From assembly GCA_022575985.1 (NCBI GenBank), contig JAKSXM010000255.1, forward strand, positions 62,001 through 126,000: 64,000 nucleotides of DNA. Reading direction: 5' to 3'. This stretch comes from Anagrus nilaparvatae. Lineage: Eukaryota > Arthropoda > Insecta > Hymenoptera > Mymaridae. Within the stretch, counting starts at the first letter, position 1, and each line of letters starts with the position of its first letter. Position numbers and translations under genes: made by a program. Positions 1 through 9,923 of this stretch are shown one piece after another. The notes beneath the pieces are model-generated. The model was given only the letters and a program-made list of their open reading frames with translations. It did no database searches and was not told the DNA's origin.

Positions 1-285
1 AAGGGCGAAATATTAATTTTCCATAAAAATATCTCCGTAATTTTGATCAGTGACCCAAAAAACCCATATCTGTCAAATCTGGGCACTCAAAATGCGAGTA
101 TATAAAATTACCCCATTTTGGGGGTAGTTTTTTATAATATAAGGGTGAGGCGCCCATTTCTTTACTAAGTGACCCCGAAATTCATGATCAGCGACTTAAA
201 AAACCTATACAAGATCAAATCTGGTGGTTACCAGTAACAATACAACCTCCCTCCGCAATTTGACTGAAGTAATACTTGTATTTTT
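1..285 (+). repeat. Dispersed repeat R, partial copy
   Basis: Copy of a repeat family seen again at 2985-3410, 12200-12615 and 17262-17812. Shared landmarks are the phrase CAGCGACCCAAAAAACC (here CAGCGACTTAAAAAACC near 190), a CCCC-TTTTG-GGGG hairpin followed by GTAGTTTTT, and a conserved tail ending in TTTGACTGAAGTAATAC. The left side is cut by the window edge. No coding capacity is visible. The fixed 3' tail and internally repeated units suggest a non-autonomous mobile element, but no terminal motif identifies its class. Confidence 0.7.
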
Positions 286-390
286 AGAGAGCTTCAGAGC
301 CAAATGAAGTAGCACCAAAAAAATCACTAAGGATAATATATTATAAAATTAATTCATAATATGGTTTTTTATTTTATATTTTAGCTTTTG

Positions 391-531
391 GTTGAAAATC
401 AAACCAGTTATGGTTGAAAATTCAACCAATTAGTTAGATATTCAACCAATTGGTTAGATATTCAACCAATTGGTTGAATTTCGCAGTTATTAGTTGAATA
501 TCGCAGTTTTTGGTTGAATATCGCAGTTAAA
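391..531. repeat. 20-bp minisatellite, about 7 units
   Basis: About seven tandem units of 20 bp, best represented by GTTAGATATTCAACCAATTG, which occurs twice in a row. The last three units drift to GTTGAATATCGCAGTTTTTG. Each early unit holds the palindrome CAACCAATTGGTTG across the unit boundary, so the tract can form small hairpins. No gene overlaps it. From 532 to 783 the sequence is AT-rich with nothing recognisable. Confidence 0.8.
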
Positions 532-783
532 TTTTTTATCAATACAGATGACTTTGTAGATTAGCAGGTTTATTATTCAGGTTTCAGTTTCCCACAGAAA
601 CTTGTAATTAAAACTTTTTGCTTAACGCTAACAACTATATTTATATATGTAACACCCAAGTGTGTAATTGGGGTCAATAATTTTAGAAATGCTTATTAAT
701 AAAAAAATTATTACAAGTCTAAATTAAAAAAAAAAATTTAAGTAAAAAATTTCTAAAACTAAATAGTACATTACATAATTAGG

Positions 784-853
784 GACGAAACCTGAACTTT
801 CGTTATGTTCTTCATGGGTTATGTCACGCAGGAGCGGCAGTTCAGGTTTCGTC
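784..853. other. Perfect 15-bp inverted repeat (hairpin)
   Basis: Arms GACGAAACCTGAACT (784-798) and AGTTCAGGTTTCGTC (839-853) are exact reverse complements around a 40-base loop. The segment is much richer in GC than its surroundings. It is not cloverleaf-like, so I do not call it a tRNA. It may be a small palindromic mobile element or an RNA hairpin. Confidence 0.6.
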
Positions 854-1005
854 TCGAATTGTGTATACTATTTTTATTTATACTTGGTCGAAAGTGCGTT
901 ATTTAATTTAATTAAATCAAAAATCTTATTCTTTATACCTATACTTTCAAAGAATATGTAATATTACATATTTCTTTGCTATGTCTGTGTTTGTCTTTGT
1001 TCCCG

Positions 1006-1073
1006 GCAATTCGAGTCGACCGCCGCAGAAGCCCGAACGAAATGAGGGCATTCTGTCCGTCGACGAGAATTGC
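1006..1073. other. Second GC-rich inverted repeat (hairpin)
   Basis: GCAATTCGAGTCGAC (1006-1020) pairs with GTCGACGAGAATTGC (1059-1073), with two mismatches, around a 38-base GC-rich loop. In size and layout it resembles the hairpin at 784-853, 150 bp upstream, although the arm sequences differ. Confidence 0.5.
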
Positions 1074-1220
1074 AAAATCATGTAAAGTTACAAAAAAATT
1101 TCATTTTATACATTAAAAAGGAGTTTTAATAAATAATATTCAGATATTATTTACAATGCATATACACACATATTATTGTTATTATTCTATGTTTATTTAA
1201 TTTATTAGAGGTATTAAAAA

Positions 1221-1240
1221 GAGAGAGAGAGAGAGAGAGA
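1221..1240. repeat. (GA)10 microsatellite
   Basis: Uninterrupted GA dinucleotide run just before the target duplication of the transposon that starts at 1261. Confidence 0.9.
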
Positions 1241-1260
1241 TAAAAAAATGAAAAAAGGTT

Positions 1261-2128
1261 GGATCTTCTTCGTTCCCCCCCCCCCACGAAATCGCTAAAA
1301 TTTTTGCTGGAAATTGCTTAAAAACACTTAAAATGAAGTTAACAATAAGTTTTGGGTGGGAAATTAAAAAAAAAAAAAAAAAGAAATTAGTTAAAAAAAT
1401 TTTTAATAATTTTGAAAATTTTTTAAAAATTTTATGGATTTAACTTATTCTAGGGGTAGGTGCGAGTACAGCGTTGGGGTAGGTTAAAATTGCTTTTTTC
1501 TTTATTGGGGGCTTCGCCCCCATACCCCCACAGGGGGCTTCGCCCCCTCGACCCCCAGAATTTTGCTTGTTCTAGGGGTAGGTGCGAGTACAGCATTGGG
1601 GGTAGGTTAAAATTTCTTTTTTCTTTATTGGGGGCTTAGCCCCCATACCCCCACGGGAGGCTTCGCCCCCTCGACCCCCAAAATTTTTCTTATTCTAGGG
1701 GTAGGTGGGAGTATAGCATTTGGGGGCTAGGTTATAATTTGGAATAAAGCAATTATCATTTTCTACGTTTATATTGAAACCAGTTTTAATAAACAATAAA
1801 CAAGTTATTTAAAGTATTTAAATAAAATTTCCAAGAATAATAGATAAACTTTTACAAGCAATAACAAATCTATTTTTGCAAATATTGGAGGACATACAAT
1901 CATTTTATCCATTGAATAAAAAATAATTGTATTATTATGTTTAAAGTTATATTATTATTCAAAAAAAAAAAAAAAAAGGTAAAAAAAAATAAAAAAATCA
2001 ATTTTTTTTTCAATCAAAAGTGTTTTTTCCCACCTAAAAACATTTTTTTTAAACTAATTTAGTCGTTTTGAATAATTTCCTAGTAAAAAAAATGCGATTT
2101 GGTGGGGGGGGGGGAACGAAGAAGCACC
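1261..2128. mobile_element. 868-bp non-autonomous DNA transposon with 8-bp TSD
   Basis: The ends are imperfect inverted repeats: GG(A/T)(T/G)CTTCTTCGTTCC followed by a poly-C run on the left, and the reverse complement with a poly-G run on the right. AAAAGGTT flanks both sides (1253-1260 and 2129-2136) as an 8-bp direct duplication, the size typical of hAT-type insertion. The interior has no transposase; it is AT-rich with a hairpin-bearing minisatellite (1447-1735). The superfamily is inferred from TSD length only. Confidence 0.65.
1447..1735 (+). repeat. 121-bp minisatellite with TTCG-loop hairpins
   Basis: Tandem units start TTCTAGGGGTAGGTGCGAG near 1448, 1569 and 1691, giving a period of about 121 bp; the third is partial. 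Each full unit holds two copies of GGGGGCTTCGCCCCC, a perfect five-pair stem closed on a TTCG loop, the second being followed by TCGACCCCC. One copy reads GGCTTAGCC. The stems would be very stable as RNA (UUCG tetraloop). The function is unknown; it is the only GC-rich part of the element. Confidence 0.75.
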
Positions 2129-2136
2129 AAAAGGTT

Positions 2137-2984
2137 AACGTAGAGTGAAATAGAATGAGCAAAAGACATAATAAAAAGGCAAAATAATACATATTAGAAG
2201 TTTATAAAATTTTATACATCAAAATATTTTTAAAATAATTAAATTTAGAACTCAATTTTTTATATATATTTAAGGTAGCCCTATTGCTTCTATAAAATCC
2301 AATAACATTAGCTAGGATCCACCAATATTAAAGAAAATTAAAAAATAATTTCATTAAGCTGAATCAATATTTAAGTCTCAGATAAAATAAAAAAGATATA
2401 AGTATCTGAAAAAGCGAAATATTTTGAGGTTACACTTGGGTTATAAATGGAGTAATGATATCGAATGATTTGGATAAAAAATACACACGTGTGTAGCTAA
2501 TAAAAAATTGAATATTTTCTCACAAATAAATTTGATAGTTCCCGATTACAAAAAATTACTCTTTAATTTAGCAGACGGCGATAGGGCTTAACTATTTATT
2601 TTTTAAATCAAAATCTGATAATATAAATAACAAATTATAATTATAATTATAATTATAACTATAATTATAACTAAATTATAATTATAACCAATAATAATAA
2701 CAAAGGCGTCCCTCTGTCTTTTAAATAAAATTTTTCATTTGTTTATTTTTTCTCGCCTTTTTTAAAACTTTCATCCCGCTGACGCTCGTAGCGCACCCTA
2801 TATTTTATGCGGGACTAAATGTATAGCTTTCGACTGCGAAAACGAACCTCGAAAGGGAGCACTTTCGACCAAGTATGAATAAAATATATAATTAATTAAA
2901 AAATTTATATACTAAAGTATATTTACATTTAAAATGAATAGCGCTATTTTTCTCACACCTGATAATTCAATTATATTTTTTTAT
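2137..2984. other. Gene-free AT-rich stretch with TAATTA repeats
   Basis: No gene seen. Positions 2632-2698 are an imperfect tandem of ATTATA/ATAATT hexamers. Around 2770-2870 there is a short moderately GC-rich patch ending in the inverted-repeat arm at 2859-2874. Nothing else is recognisable. Confidence 0.6.
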
Positions 2985-3410
2985 TTAAAAAAATTAGCAA
3001 AAACCACCCTGAAAGCCTTAATTTTGACATAATATACGTTTTTTGGGTCGCTGAATCCAAATTTCGGGAAATTTAGCAGAAACAACCACTAATTTATATA
3101 TCATTTAAAACTCAAATTGAAAAACTATAGCAAAAGCACTCTAAACCCCATTCAAGGGTAATTTTTGCCAGGGTTTTTGCTAATTTAAGACCCGTAAAAT
3201 CTATATTATGCCAAAATTAAGACTCATAGTGAGAATATTTCAAAAACACCTCTTTCAGGTTAGTTTTTGCTAATTTAAGGGTGAATCGTGCATTTTCGAT
3301 AAAAAATTATCTGAAATTAGGATTCAGCGACCCAAAAAATTTATATTAGAACAAATCTGATGGTTGACAAGAATTATACACCCAAATCCATAAATTGACT
3401 AGAGTATACA
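2985..3410. repeat. Repeat R, two copies in inverted orientation
   Basis: The first part (about 2985-3080) reads on the minus strand (TTTTTTGGGTCGCTGAATCC). The second (about 3180-3410) reads on the plus strand: TTAGTTTTTGCTAATTTAAGGGTGAA, written here only as a landmark near 3262, then ATTCAGCGACCC and the family tail GACTAGAGTATAC. Both are diverged from the copies at 12 and 17 kb, so they are older. Confidence 0.6.
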
Positions 3411-3416
3411 GGAACC

Positions 3417-3490
3417 TGGCAAGTTAAGACGGGAAGGGGGTCAAATTTGTCCAATTTAAGGGGAGGGGGCTGGTCAAATGGTCAAAATCC
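3417..3490 (+). repeat. G-rich dispersed repeat, copy 1
   Basis: A GC-skewed 70-bp stretch containing GTCAAATTTGTCCAATTTAA followed by GGGGAGGGGG. A close relative lies in reverse orientation at 13690-13795. No coding potential. Downstream to 3752 there is only AT-rich DNA. Confidence 0.55.
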
Positions 3491-3752
3491 ATGCATTTTG
3501 GTTCTGTTTACACAAACAGGTTATAAGTTTTTTTTTTCTTAAAGTAGTTAAATCAATTTTATGATTATATATTTGCTTAACTTTATCACAGCATTGTACT
3601 ATTGTTTTATTAAATTCAATAAAACATCCATACTTTTTTAAAAATTTAGTTTGAAAAATGTAATAAAAATAATTAATTTAAAAAAATATAATTAATGAAC
3701 TCAGCTGAACACGCGCGTTTTTGAGAATATTTCTATGCATACTAAATATTAT

Positions 3753-4166
3753 ATTTGAAAATTAAATGAAAAAAATGCGATGTCTTCCAGCAAAAAAATT
3801 TTTATTTGAAAAATAAAAATATAAATTTGTCAATATTTCGGAGATTTTTCACTCCATCATCAGGACTAAAAATAATAAAATACACCGCGCAATGTATATA
3901 ACATCAGTGTAAATAATATACAATAGTCCATGCATACTTTCATAGTTGCATACAATTTTTAATTATTTAATATGTAAACATCTAATTTTTAGACTATGTG
4001 GTAAATATTGGTTTAATATTTTATATATATATTAGAAATTAATGTATTTTTAGTCCTGATGATGGAGTGAAAAATCTCCGAAATATTAACAAATTTATAT
4101 TTTTATTTTTCAAATAAAAATTTTTTTGCTGGAAGACATCGCATTTTTTTCATTTAATTTTCAAAT
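3753..4166. mobile_element. Foldback element with 121-bp inverted arms
   Basis: Positions 3753-3873 and 4046-4166 are almost perfect reverse complements, leaving a 172-bp AT-rich centre. The arms contain GATGTCTTCCAGC and CTCCATCATCAGGACTAAAA. The long arms relative to total length (414 bp) fit a foldback or MITE-type DNA element. No clear flanking duplication was seen. It ends 72 bp before the copia LTR. Confidence 0.75.
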
Positions 4167-4237
4167 TGTGGAATTACTGCAAAATATTTTTGCCCGAAAA
4201 ATTTTTATTCATGTGACATTTAAAATATATGGCTAGT

Positions 4238-4579
4238 TGTTAGAGTATACGTGAGAAAACTCTCCCATTCTTATTTAATGTCAGCATCTTATTACAATAT
4301 TGGCCCTGTATGTCATCCATATGTATATATTATATAATAAGACAATAGGTCTCAATGTCCGTTACAATATATGCATCTGGTATATTAATTAAGTATTTTA
4401 TACAGCGTCTTTGCTACGCAGCTTTTGTAAGTTAGTCAGTCTTGAACTACACGAGTTTACAGTAATACGTCTTTCCAATTTTGTACTTTATTTCTGTATT
4501 AAATTAAAAAATACCTTCTTATATTATTTCACTTTATGTTGCGTGTTTAATTAGTTTATTTATTTAAACTACCTTAATA
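4238..4579 (+). mobile_element. 5' LTR of a copia-type retrotransposon
   Basis: The segment starts with TGTTAGAGTATAC, resembling the TGTTGGAATATAC start typical of copia LTRs, and ends just before a primer-binding-site-like sequence. Length about 340 bp. The 3' boundary is set by that site. No matching 3' LTR exists downstream because the element is truncated near 12120, so LTR identity cannot be measured. Confidence 0.6.
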
Positions 4580-4593
4580 GGTTATGTGCCCAG
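4580..4593 (+). other. Putative copia primer binding site
   Basis: GGTTATGTGCCCAG follows the LTR directly. Copia elements prime reverse transcription with an internal piece of initiator tRNA-Met and carry a GGTTATGGGCCCAG-like site here; one base differs in this copy. Confidence 0.5.
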
Positions 4594-4679
4594 TGTTACG
4601 TTAATTAAAAAAAGTGAATCAAGTTTTAAAGGTGTTTAAATTTTTTTTACGGAAAAGTTAAAGTTTTATTCTACGTAAA

Positions 4680-5951
4680 ATAGAAGGAATCAGTATTAAA
4701 ATTGAAAAACTTCGAGATCACGAGAACTGGTATGAATGGAAATTTATCATGGGAACTCTTCTTGATGAAGATGATGATGTTCTCGATGTCGTCGAAGGTA
4801 GTCTCAAAATGCCAGCAGAGCCTGCAGATGGTGATAAAACTAAAGATACATATAAAACGCCGGAAAAAGGCGCGGAAAATGATTGTTACGACGGTAGAAA
4901 AGAAGGCACTAGATTTATTATTAAATTATAAATGCCAAGGATATGTGGGATAAACTGCATGCTGTCTTTGAATTAAAATCAAAGGACAGCTTATCTCAAT
5001 TACAACAACAATTTTTTGATTTTAAGTGGGATACCGACGAAAGTGTTATTATGAACTTGTCAAAGGTTGAAAATTTGGTTACAAGAATACGAAACTTAAA
5101 AGGTGAAGTTACAGAATCTATGGTTGTTTCACGCTTGATGTCGGCATTACCACCAAAATATAATCGTTTTTTACAGTGCCTGGATATCAGTCGATACAGA
5201 AAAGAAAACTTTGGAAAATTTAACGGCTAGGCTACAGAATGAAGAAATGCGCGTTAATAAACAAAGTTTAAATAATGAAGTTTCAGTTGCTCTTTTAAGT
5301 TCAGAAATTTGAAATGTTAATATTCGTACAAATAATTCAAATAACAATGGACAACGAAATTCGTCAAGAAAGAAAAAACTTTATCCTTTCCCTTGTAGAC
5401 AATGTGGTCAGAGAAATCATAAGACAAAAGACTGCAGGGGGTGCTATAAATGCGGAAGTAAGGATCACAAAAGAATAAATTGTCCTCAAAACAACGATGG
5501 GAATAATCAAGATACGCCTATACAGGCTTTCAATGAAGTTTCAGTTGTTCTTTTAAATTCAGAAATTAAAAATGTTAATATTCGTTCAACTAATTCCAAT
5601 AACAATGGACAACAAAATTCGTCAAGAAAGAAAAAACTTTATTCTTTCCCTTGTAGACAATGTGGTCAGAGAAATCATAAGACAAAAGACTGCAGGGGGT
5701 GCTATAAATGCGGAAGTAAGGATCACAAAAGAATAAATTGTCCTCAAAACAACGATGGGAATAGTCAAGATACGCCTGAACAGGCCTTCAGCGCTGAAAG
5801 TGAAAGTAGTCCAAAAAGGAATTTTTTCGTTATTGATAGTGGGGCAACGGACCATATGACGCATCGAAGAAACTGGTTCAGCACATTTCAATAATTCGTC
5901 ATCCCGATCAAGATTCGAATAAGTAACGCATGCGGTAAAGGTACTATTGAA
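4680..5951 (+). pseudogene. copia-type gag and protease, decayed 5' half
   Basis: The reading begins near 4680 without an ATG (the codon there is ATA). The N-terminal gag region is recognisable by NWYEWKFIMGTLLDEDDD; a stop falls at 4929-4931. It resumes in other frames from 4943 (MWDKLHAVFELKS) with breaks near 5190 and a stop at 5311-5313. The nucleocapsid part has CX2CX4HX4C zinc knuckles (CRQCGQRNHKTKDC and CYKCGSKDHKRINC), present twice because of a 258-bp tandem duplication. The aspartic protease motif DSGATDHM lies near 5839, followed by a stop at 5893. The frame is then interrupted by the DNA transposon at 5954 and continues at 10271. Multiple stops and shifts make it non-functional. 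Confidence 0.85.
5274..5789 (+). repeat. In-frame 258-bp tandem duplication of the zinc-knuckle region
   Basis: Positions 5274-5531 and 5532-5789 are direct repeats offset by exactly 258 bp (86 codons), so the frame is kept and the protein gains a second pair of CCHC knuckles. The copies differ at scattered single bases (for example the first has TGA where the second has AAA in the EI(K)NVNI stretch), so the duplication is not very recent. Confidence 0.85.
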
Positions 5952-6244
5952 ATAGGGGACTTGCATAAATTTTAAAATGTATATATTTAAAAACTTTGAG
6001 TAAAATAAAATTATTCTACTAAATTATTTTTTTTAAATTTTTTATTATTTATTATTTATTTGCAATTAAAAACTAATTAATAATTTAAATTTTTATCATG
6101 TGGTGTGTTTGGGCTATTAAGTCACAACACCTCTTGCTTCAGCGCTGCTTGTATTAATCTTTAGAACTAAAATAATAAACATTTTTATTTTAAGTATATA
6201 AGGTGTTTTCCGTGTTTGTAAATATAAACAGGTTTTATTTAAAA

Positions 6245-7930
6245 ATGTCTCAATCATTTAATAATAGTTCTTATAAATATTGTTTTATACCTAGTTGTAA
6301 AAATACTACTAAAAGTAATCCTGATAAAGAATTTATCCATGTTCCTACAAATGAACAAAAAAGAAAAATTTGGTTAACAGCAGCAGGAATACCAGAAAAA
6401 AAATTAAAAAAAGCAAGTTATTGTTGTGAAAACCATTTTGACTTAAAAAAAGATTTAGATAATTATTTAGAATTTTCTATGATGGGTTGTAAAAAACGGT
6501 TAAAAGATGATGCTGTACCTCGTTTTTTTAAAAATTCTACTGTAAATGTGCTAAATAATATTGACATAAATAAAAATAATGCTGATGAAAATGACCCTGT
6601 TCACTCACTTAACATAGCAGGAAATAATTTTATGGAGTATGAGTCAATTAATCAGGGTAAAATTTTCCACGGCACTTCTATGAAAAATTCACATTTACAG
6701 AGAATACCATTTGCAGTTTCTGAAAATAAAGAAAATAAATATACTCAAACAAGTTTTAAAGTTTCTATAAAACCTCGCATGGTCCATCAGTTTGTTCAAG
6801 CTTGCCCTTTACCAAATAAAACCAAAAATTTTTCCCAGGTTTATAAGGTCCCAAGTGTAGATTCTTCTGTCTCGTGCAATTTTATACCATCCATCGTTAA
6901 ATCAATGAATAAATTGTCTATTCAAAGTAATTTATGTGAAGATAATTTGAATACAACTACTGATAGTGTTTCTAGTAGTATATTAAACAGTAGTTTCACC
7001 CCTGATAATGTAACATCAAAATCAACGAGTACTGAAGAAAAAAAACTAAAAAAAGAAGCAATGAAAGATATTATTTATGAAAAGTACACTCAATTTTTAA
7101 TTCTTGACAATCCAAATCTTTTTTTGGGAATACCAAAAGAAATACTAAGTATTGTAGACATAATTGTTAAATTCGCAAATATTAGTCAAAAGAACATTTT
7201 CTTAACTTTAAAAAAATTAAAGTTTGATTTACCGAATGCAGCACTGGCTTATGAATTTGGAGTATGTGAATCTCAAGTTGGTAGAATATTTAGAACCCTC
7301 CACAGCCTTGCCCAAGTTATGAAAAAATGTATCTTTTGGCCAACTAAGAAACAAATTCTTCTGAACCTACCAATAGCTTTTCGATTGAACTTTAGCAAAG
7401 TCCAATGCTTAATAGACTGTTTTGAAATAGAGATTGAAAAACCATCAGATGCATATTACCAGGCGTTAACTTGGTCTGAATATAAGAAATGTAATACTTC
7501 TAAATACTATATTGTTGTTACACCCTGTGGATTGTGCATTTTTATATCAAAAGGCTACGGAGGTAGAGCATCAGATTTAGCTATTATTCAAAATTGTGGT
7601 TTTTTAGATATTCTCCCAAAAGGTTCTGTGATTTTAGCGGATAGAGGATTTAAAGAAATTGACCACGAACTTCAATAAAAAGGATCTGAACTGTTTAGAC
7701 CACCATCAGTAGAAAAAAATGTTCAATCTTCTAAAGAAGATGTTATTCTAACAAAAGAAATAGCTTCATTAAGAATACACGTTGAAAGATCAATAGAAAG
7801 AATCAGAAATTTTAGATTTTTAGATATACATGCACGTATTAGCACCCATCTGTTAGATTGTTTAGATGATGCTGTTATGGTTGTAGCTGGAATAACAAAT
7901 TTTCAGAGTCCTATTATTAGACAAATTTAA
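6245..7930 (+). pseudogene. THAP-domain DDE transposase with one internal stop
   Basis: Start chosen at the ATG at 6245 (MSQSFNN), which places the THAP zinc finger at the N-terminus; an in-frame ATG at 6203 adds 14 unlikely residues. THAP domain, residues 1-95: CFIPSC, FIHVP, the invariant W, CCENHF and AVPRFF at its end, fitting the C2CH pattern that binds DNA. A low-complexity linker follows, then a helix-turn-helix region (about 330-380), then a DDE_Tnp_4-type core: first Asp in LIDCF (residue 391), second in LADRGF (466), Glu in HVERSIERIR (514). A TAA at 7676-7678 (codon 478) falls between second Asp and Glu; the same frame then stays open to 7930. It would bind the inverted ends and cut and paste the element. 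Without readthrough the product lacks the catalytic Glu. Confidence 0.85.
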
Positions 7931-8329
7931 TTTGAATTATTATTTTTTTTAAATTTGACAGGAAATTAAAAAAAAATTATTTCAACATACATATAATATT
8001 GTCCAGCTAAAATAAAATTTTACACTAAAAAAGTAAAAAATAACATGTTTTTAATCTCTACTTTCAAAAAACCTTGTAAATGTAATTACCAGCTGATATT
8101 AACCTCAAATAATTAGTAAAATAAAAACTTTGTAAACTAATTTTGTTTAGATAAATAAAGTACAACCATATAATTTTTTTTTATTAGAAAATATTTAAAA
8201 AATATTTTATTAGAAAAGTAATACACATACAATACACATAATGTATTATATACACTATAATTTATTATTTAAAAACATTAAAAATTTGTATTTACAACTT
8301 TAGAACTTAAATAAAAATTTATTCTTTAT

Positions 8330-9923
8330 TTATTCACTATTTCTCATCAAAACCTTAAAAATATTTTTTATCCAATAACTAATTGCATTTTGCAAGATAG
8401 GCATTAAAAATTTTTCACTGTATGTATCTTTAATTATTGTAACTTCGTTTGTTTTATCAAAATCTGGACTAGCAACGCAAAAGTACCCATAGTTTTTTTT
8501 GGTAAATAGCATCTGCAACTGTATTTGAGCTCGATACTTATTATTAATCATCTGATTTTTATCATAATATTTTTCGATAGATTTTTCTGAACATGGACAT
8601 TTAACTTCAAATACAGCATCATTTGTGATGCCGTCTGGTGATGCACCAATCATCGGGTAATCTTGGCTAAGTAAAATTCCACATTTTTTTATAGGCTTTT
8701 TAATAATACTTTGGACTTTGCATAACACTATTTGCTCTAAAGTTTTGCCTCTTCGTACTGCAGATGAATTGATTTCTTTAGGAGCTCCTAAAATATTTTT
8801 CAATAGCGACCCTTCAGAAACTGTACAGCGAGAAGCTTCATAGATATTAGAAGCAGTTATTCTTCCATAACGTAACTCAAACCATAATTGAGAATCACTT
8901 TGAGTCAAAGTTTTTTCAAAACATAATTTACAATTATCATAAGACATTATTTTTTTGCAAAAATTTAAAAAACTTTGTACTTCTAATTTATTTCCATCAT
9001 ATGCTATAGAACAATAATGCAATGACAACTGCTGTACGAGTTGTGGCTTTAGGAATTGAATCAAGTGGGTATCTGGTTCATATATTTATAAGTATAGTTT
9101 ACTACTGAATCTATGAAGTCATCAAGATTTTCACTTAAATTAGATTTAGAAATTATTGGTTTACTTGGCAGTATTCATTTATTGTAATAAACTTAACATC
9201 AGATCCAACCATTGACATTTTTCTTTTTTCCAATAACATGAAATAGAAGTTGGCGAAGGTTCCTCGGATCTTCTGTACAACCATGCTAAAAGTGCAGCTG
9301 CATGCTTACAACCTCCTTGCGCAGCAGTACAACTACGACATTTAAGTTCTAAGACAGCTTCTGCATCTTCATCAATTTCAACTATTACAATGTACGGAGT
9401 TGTCCTGACTCTATGTTCAGGAGTTATCCTAGCTTGCACAATGCACTTTGGCTTTTCTCGCTTAAGCTGAACATATCCTATGGCGTTATCTCCATATTTT
9501 GGGCGCATTGACCTTTACAAATAAAAAATAGTAAATTAATAGAATTAAATGAAAAAAAAATATAAAACTAAAAAAAAATGAATTAATGCTACTTTATATA
9601 CAGCAAGATAAAAGAGGATGACTCTGCTTTTAAAAAAATTAAATATTCTAAATTTTGGAGCAAAGAAATATATTCCATCAATAGAAATATATTAATTATA
9701 TATTTATTAATTTATTATATAATTAAAAATAAATAATCTTTAAAAATAAATATAATTTATTGTATAACTTTTTGAATGTAAATAAAAAAACTAACCTTGC
9801 TGTTTTTATTCCACGAGATTCAGCAACATTAAAACATTCTTGACTATTCATAAAAAATAAAAACACATCCAAGTCAACCTTTGGAAGGTTATTAGACGTA
9901 GCTTTTGTAAATCCTAGATTCAT
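8330..9923 (-). pseudogene. SWIM zinc-finger / YqaJ-type nuclease, two exons, frameshifted
   Basis: Transcribed towards the transposase gene. Exon 1 is 9796-9923 (starts MNLGFTKATSNN); the intron 9513-9795 has a GTTAGT donor and an AAAG acceptor and joins AG+G to give Arg. Exon 2 from 9512 opens with RPKYGDNAIGYVQLKREK and a SWIM-like motif CRSCTAAQGGCKHAAAL. The frame breaks near 9190 and again near 9065. The last 244 codons (8330-9064) are intact and form a YqaJ/lambda-exonuclease-like domain: FELRYGRITAS, RRGKTLEQ, GASPDG (Asp), FEVKCP (Glu-x-Lys) and YRAQIQLQ. The family degrades or cuts double-stranded DNA with divalent metals. Its role in transposition is not established; processing of ends or recombination is possible. 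Catalytic residues remain, but the frameshifts break the full protein. Confidence 0.8.

Larger units (their letters stand above)
864..2893. repeat. Possible outer inverted-repeat pair
   Basis: ACTTGGTCGAAAGTGC at 882-897 is the exact reverse complement of 2859-2874, and similarity extends a few bases beyond with mismatches. The pair brackets the 868-bp transposon at 1261-2128 and could mark the ends of an older element of about 2 kb into which that transposon jumped. No flanking target duplication or coding region was found, so this is weak. Confidence 0.3.

Noticed and set aside
784..853. tRNA or other classical structural RNA at the GC-rich hairpin
   Set aside because: Only one stem is present; no cloverleaf arms, anticodon loop or B-box word could be placed.
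5622..5966. Minus-strand 114-codon open frame with hydrophobic stretches
   Set aside because: It lies antisense to the copia zinc-knuckle and protease region and runs into the transposon end; a shadow.
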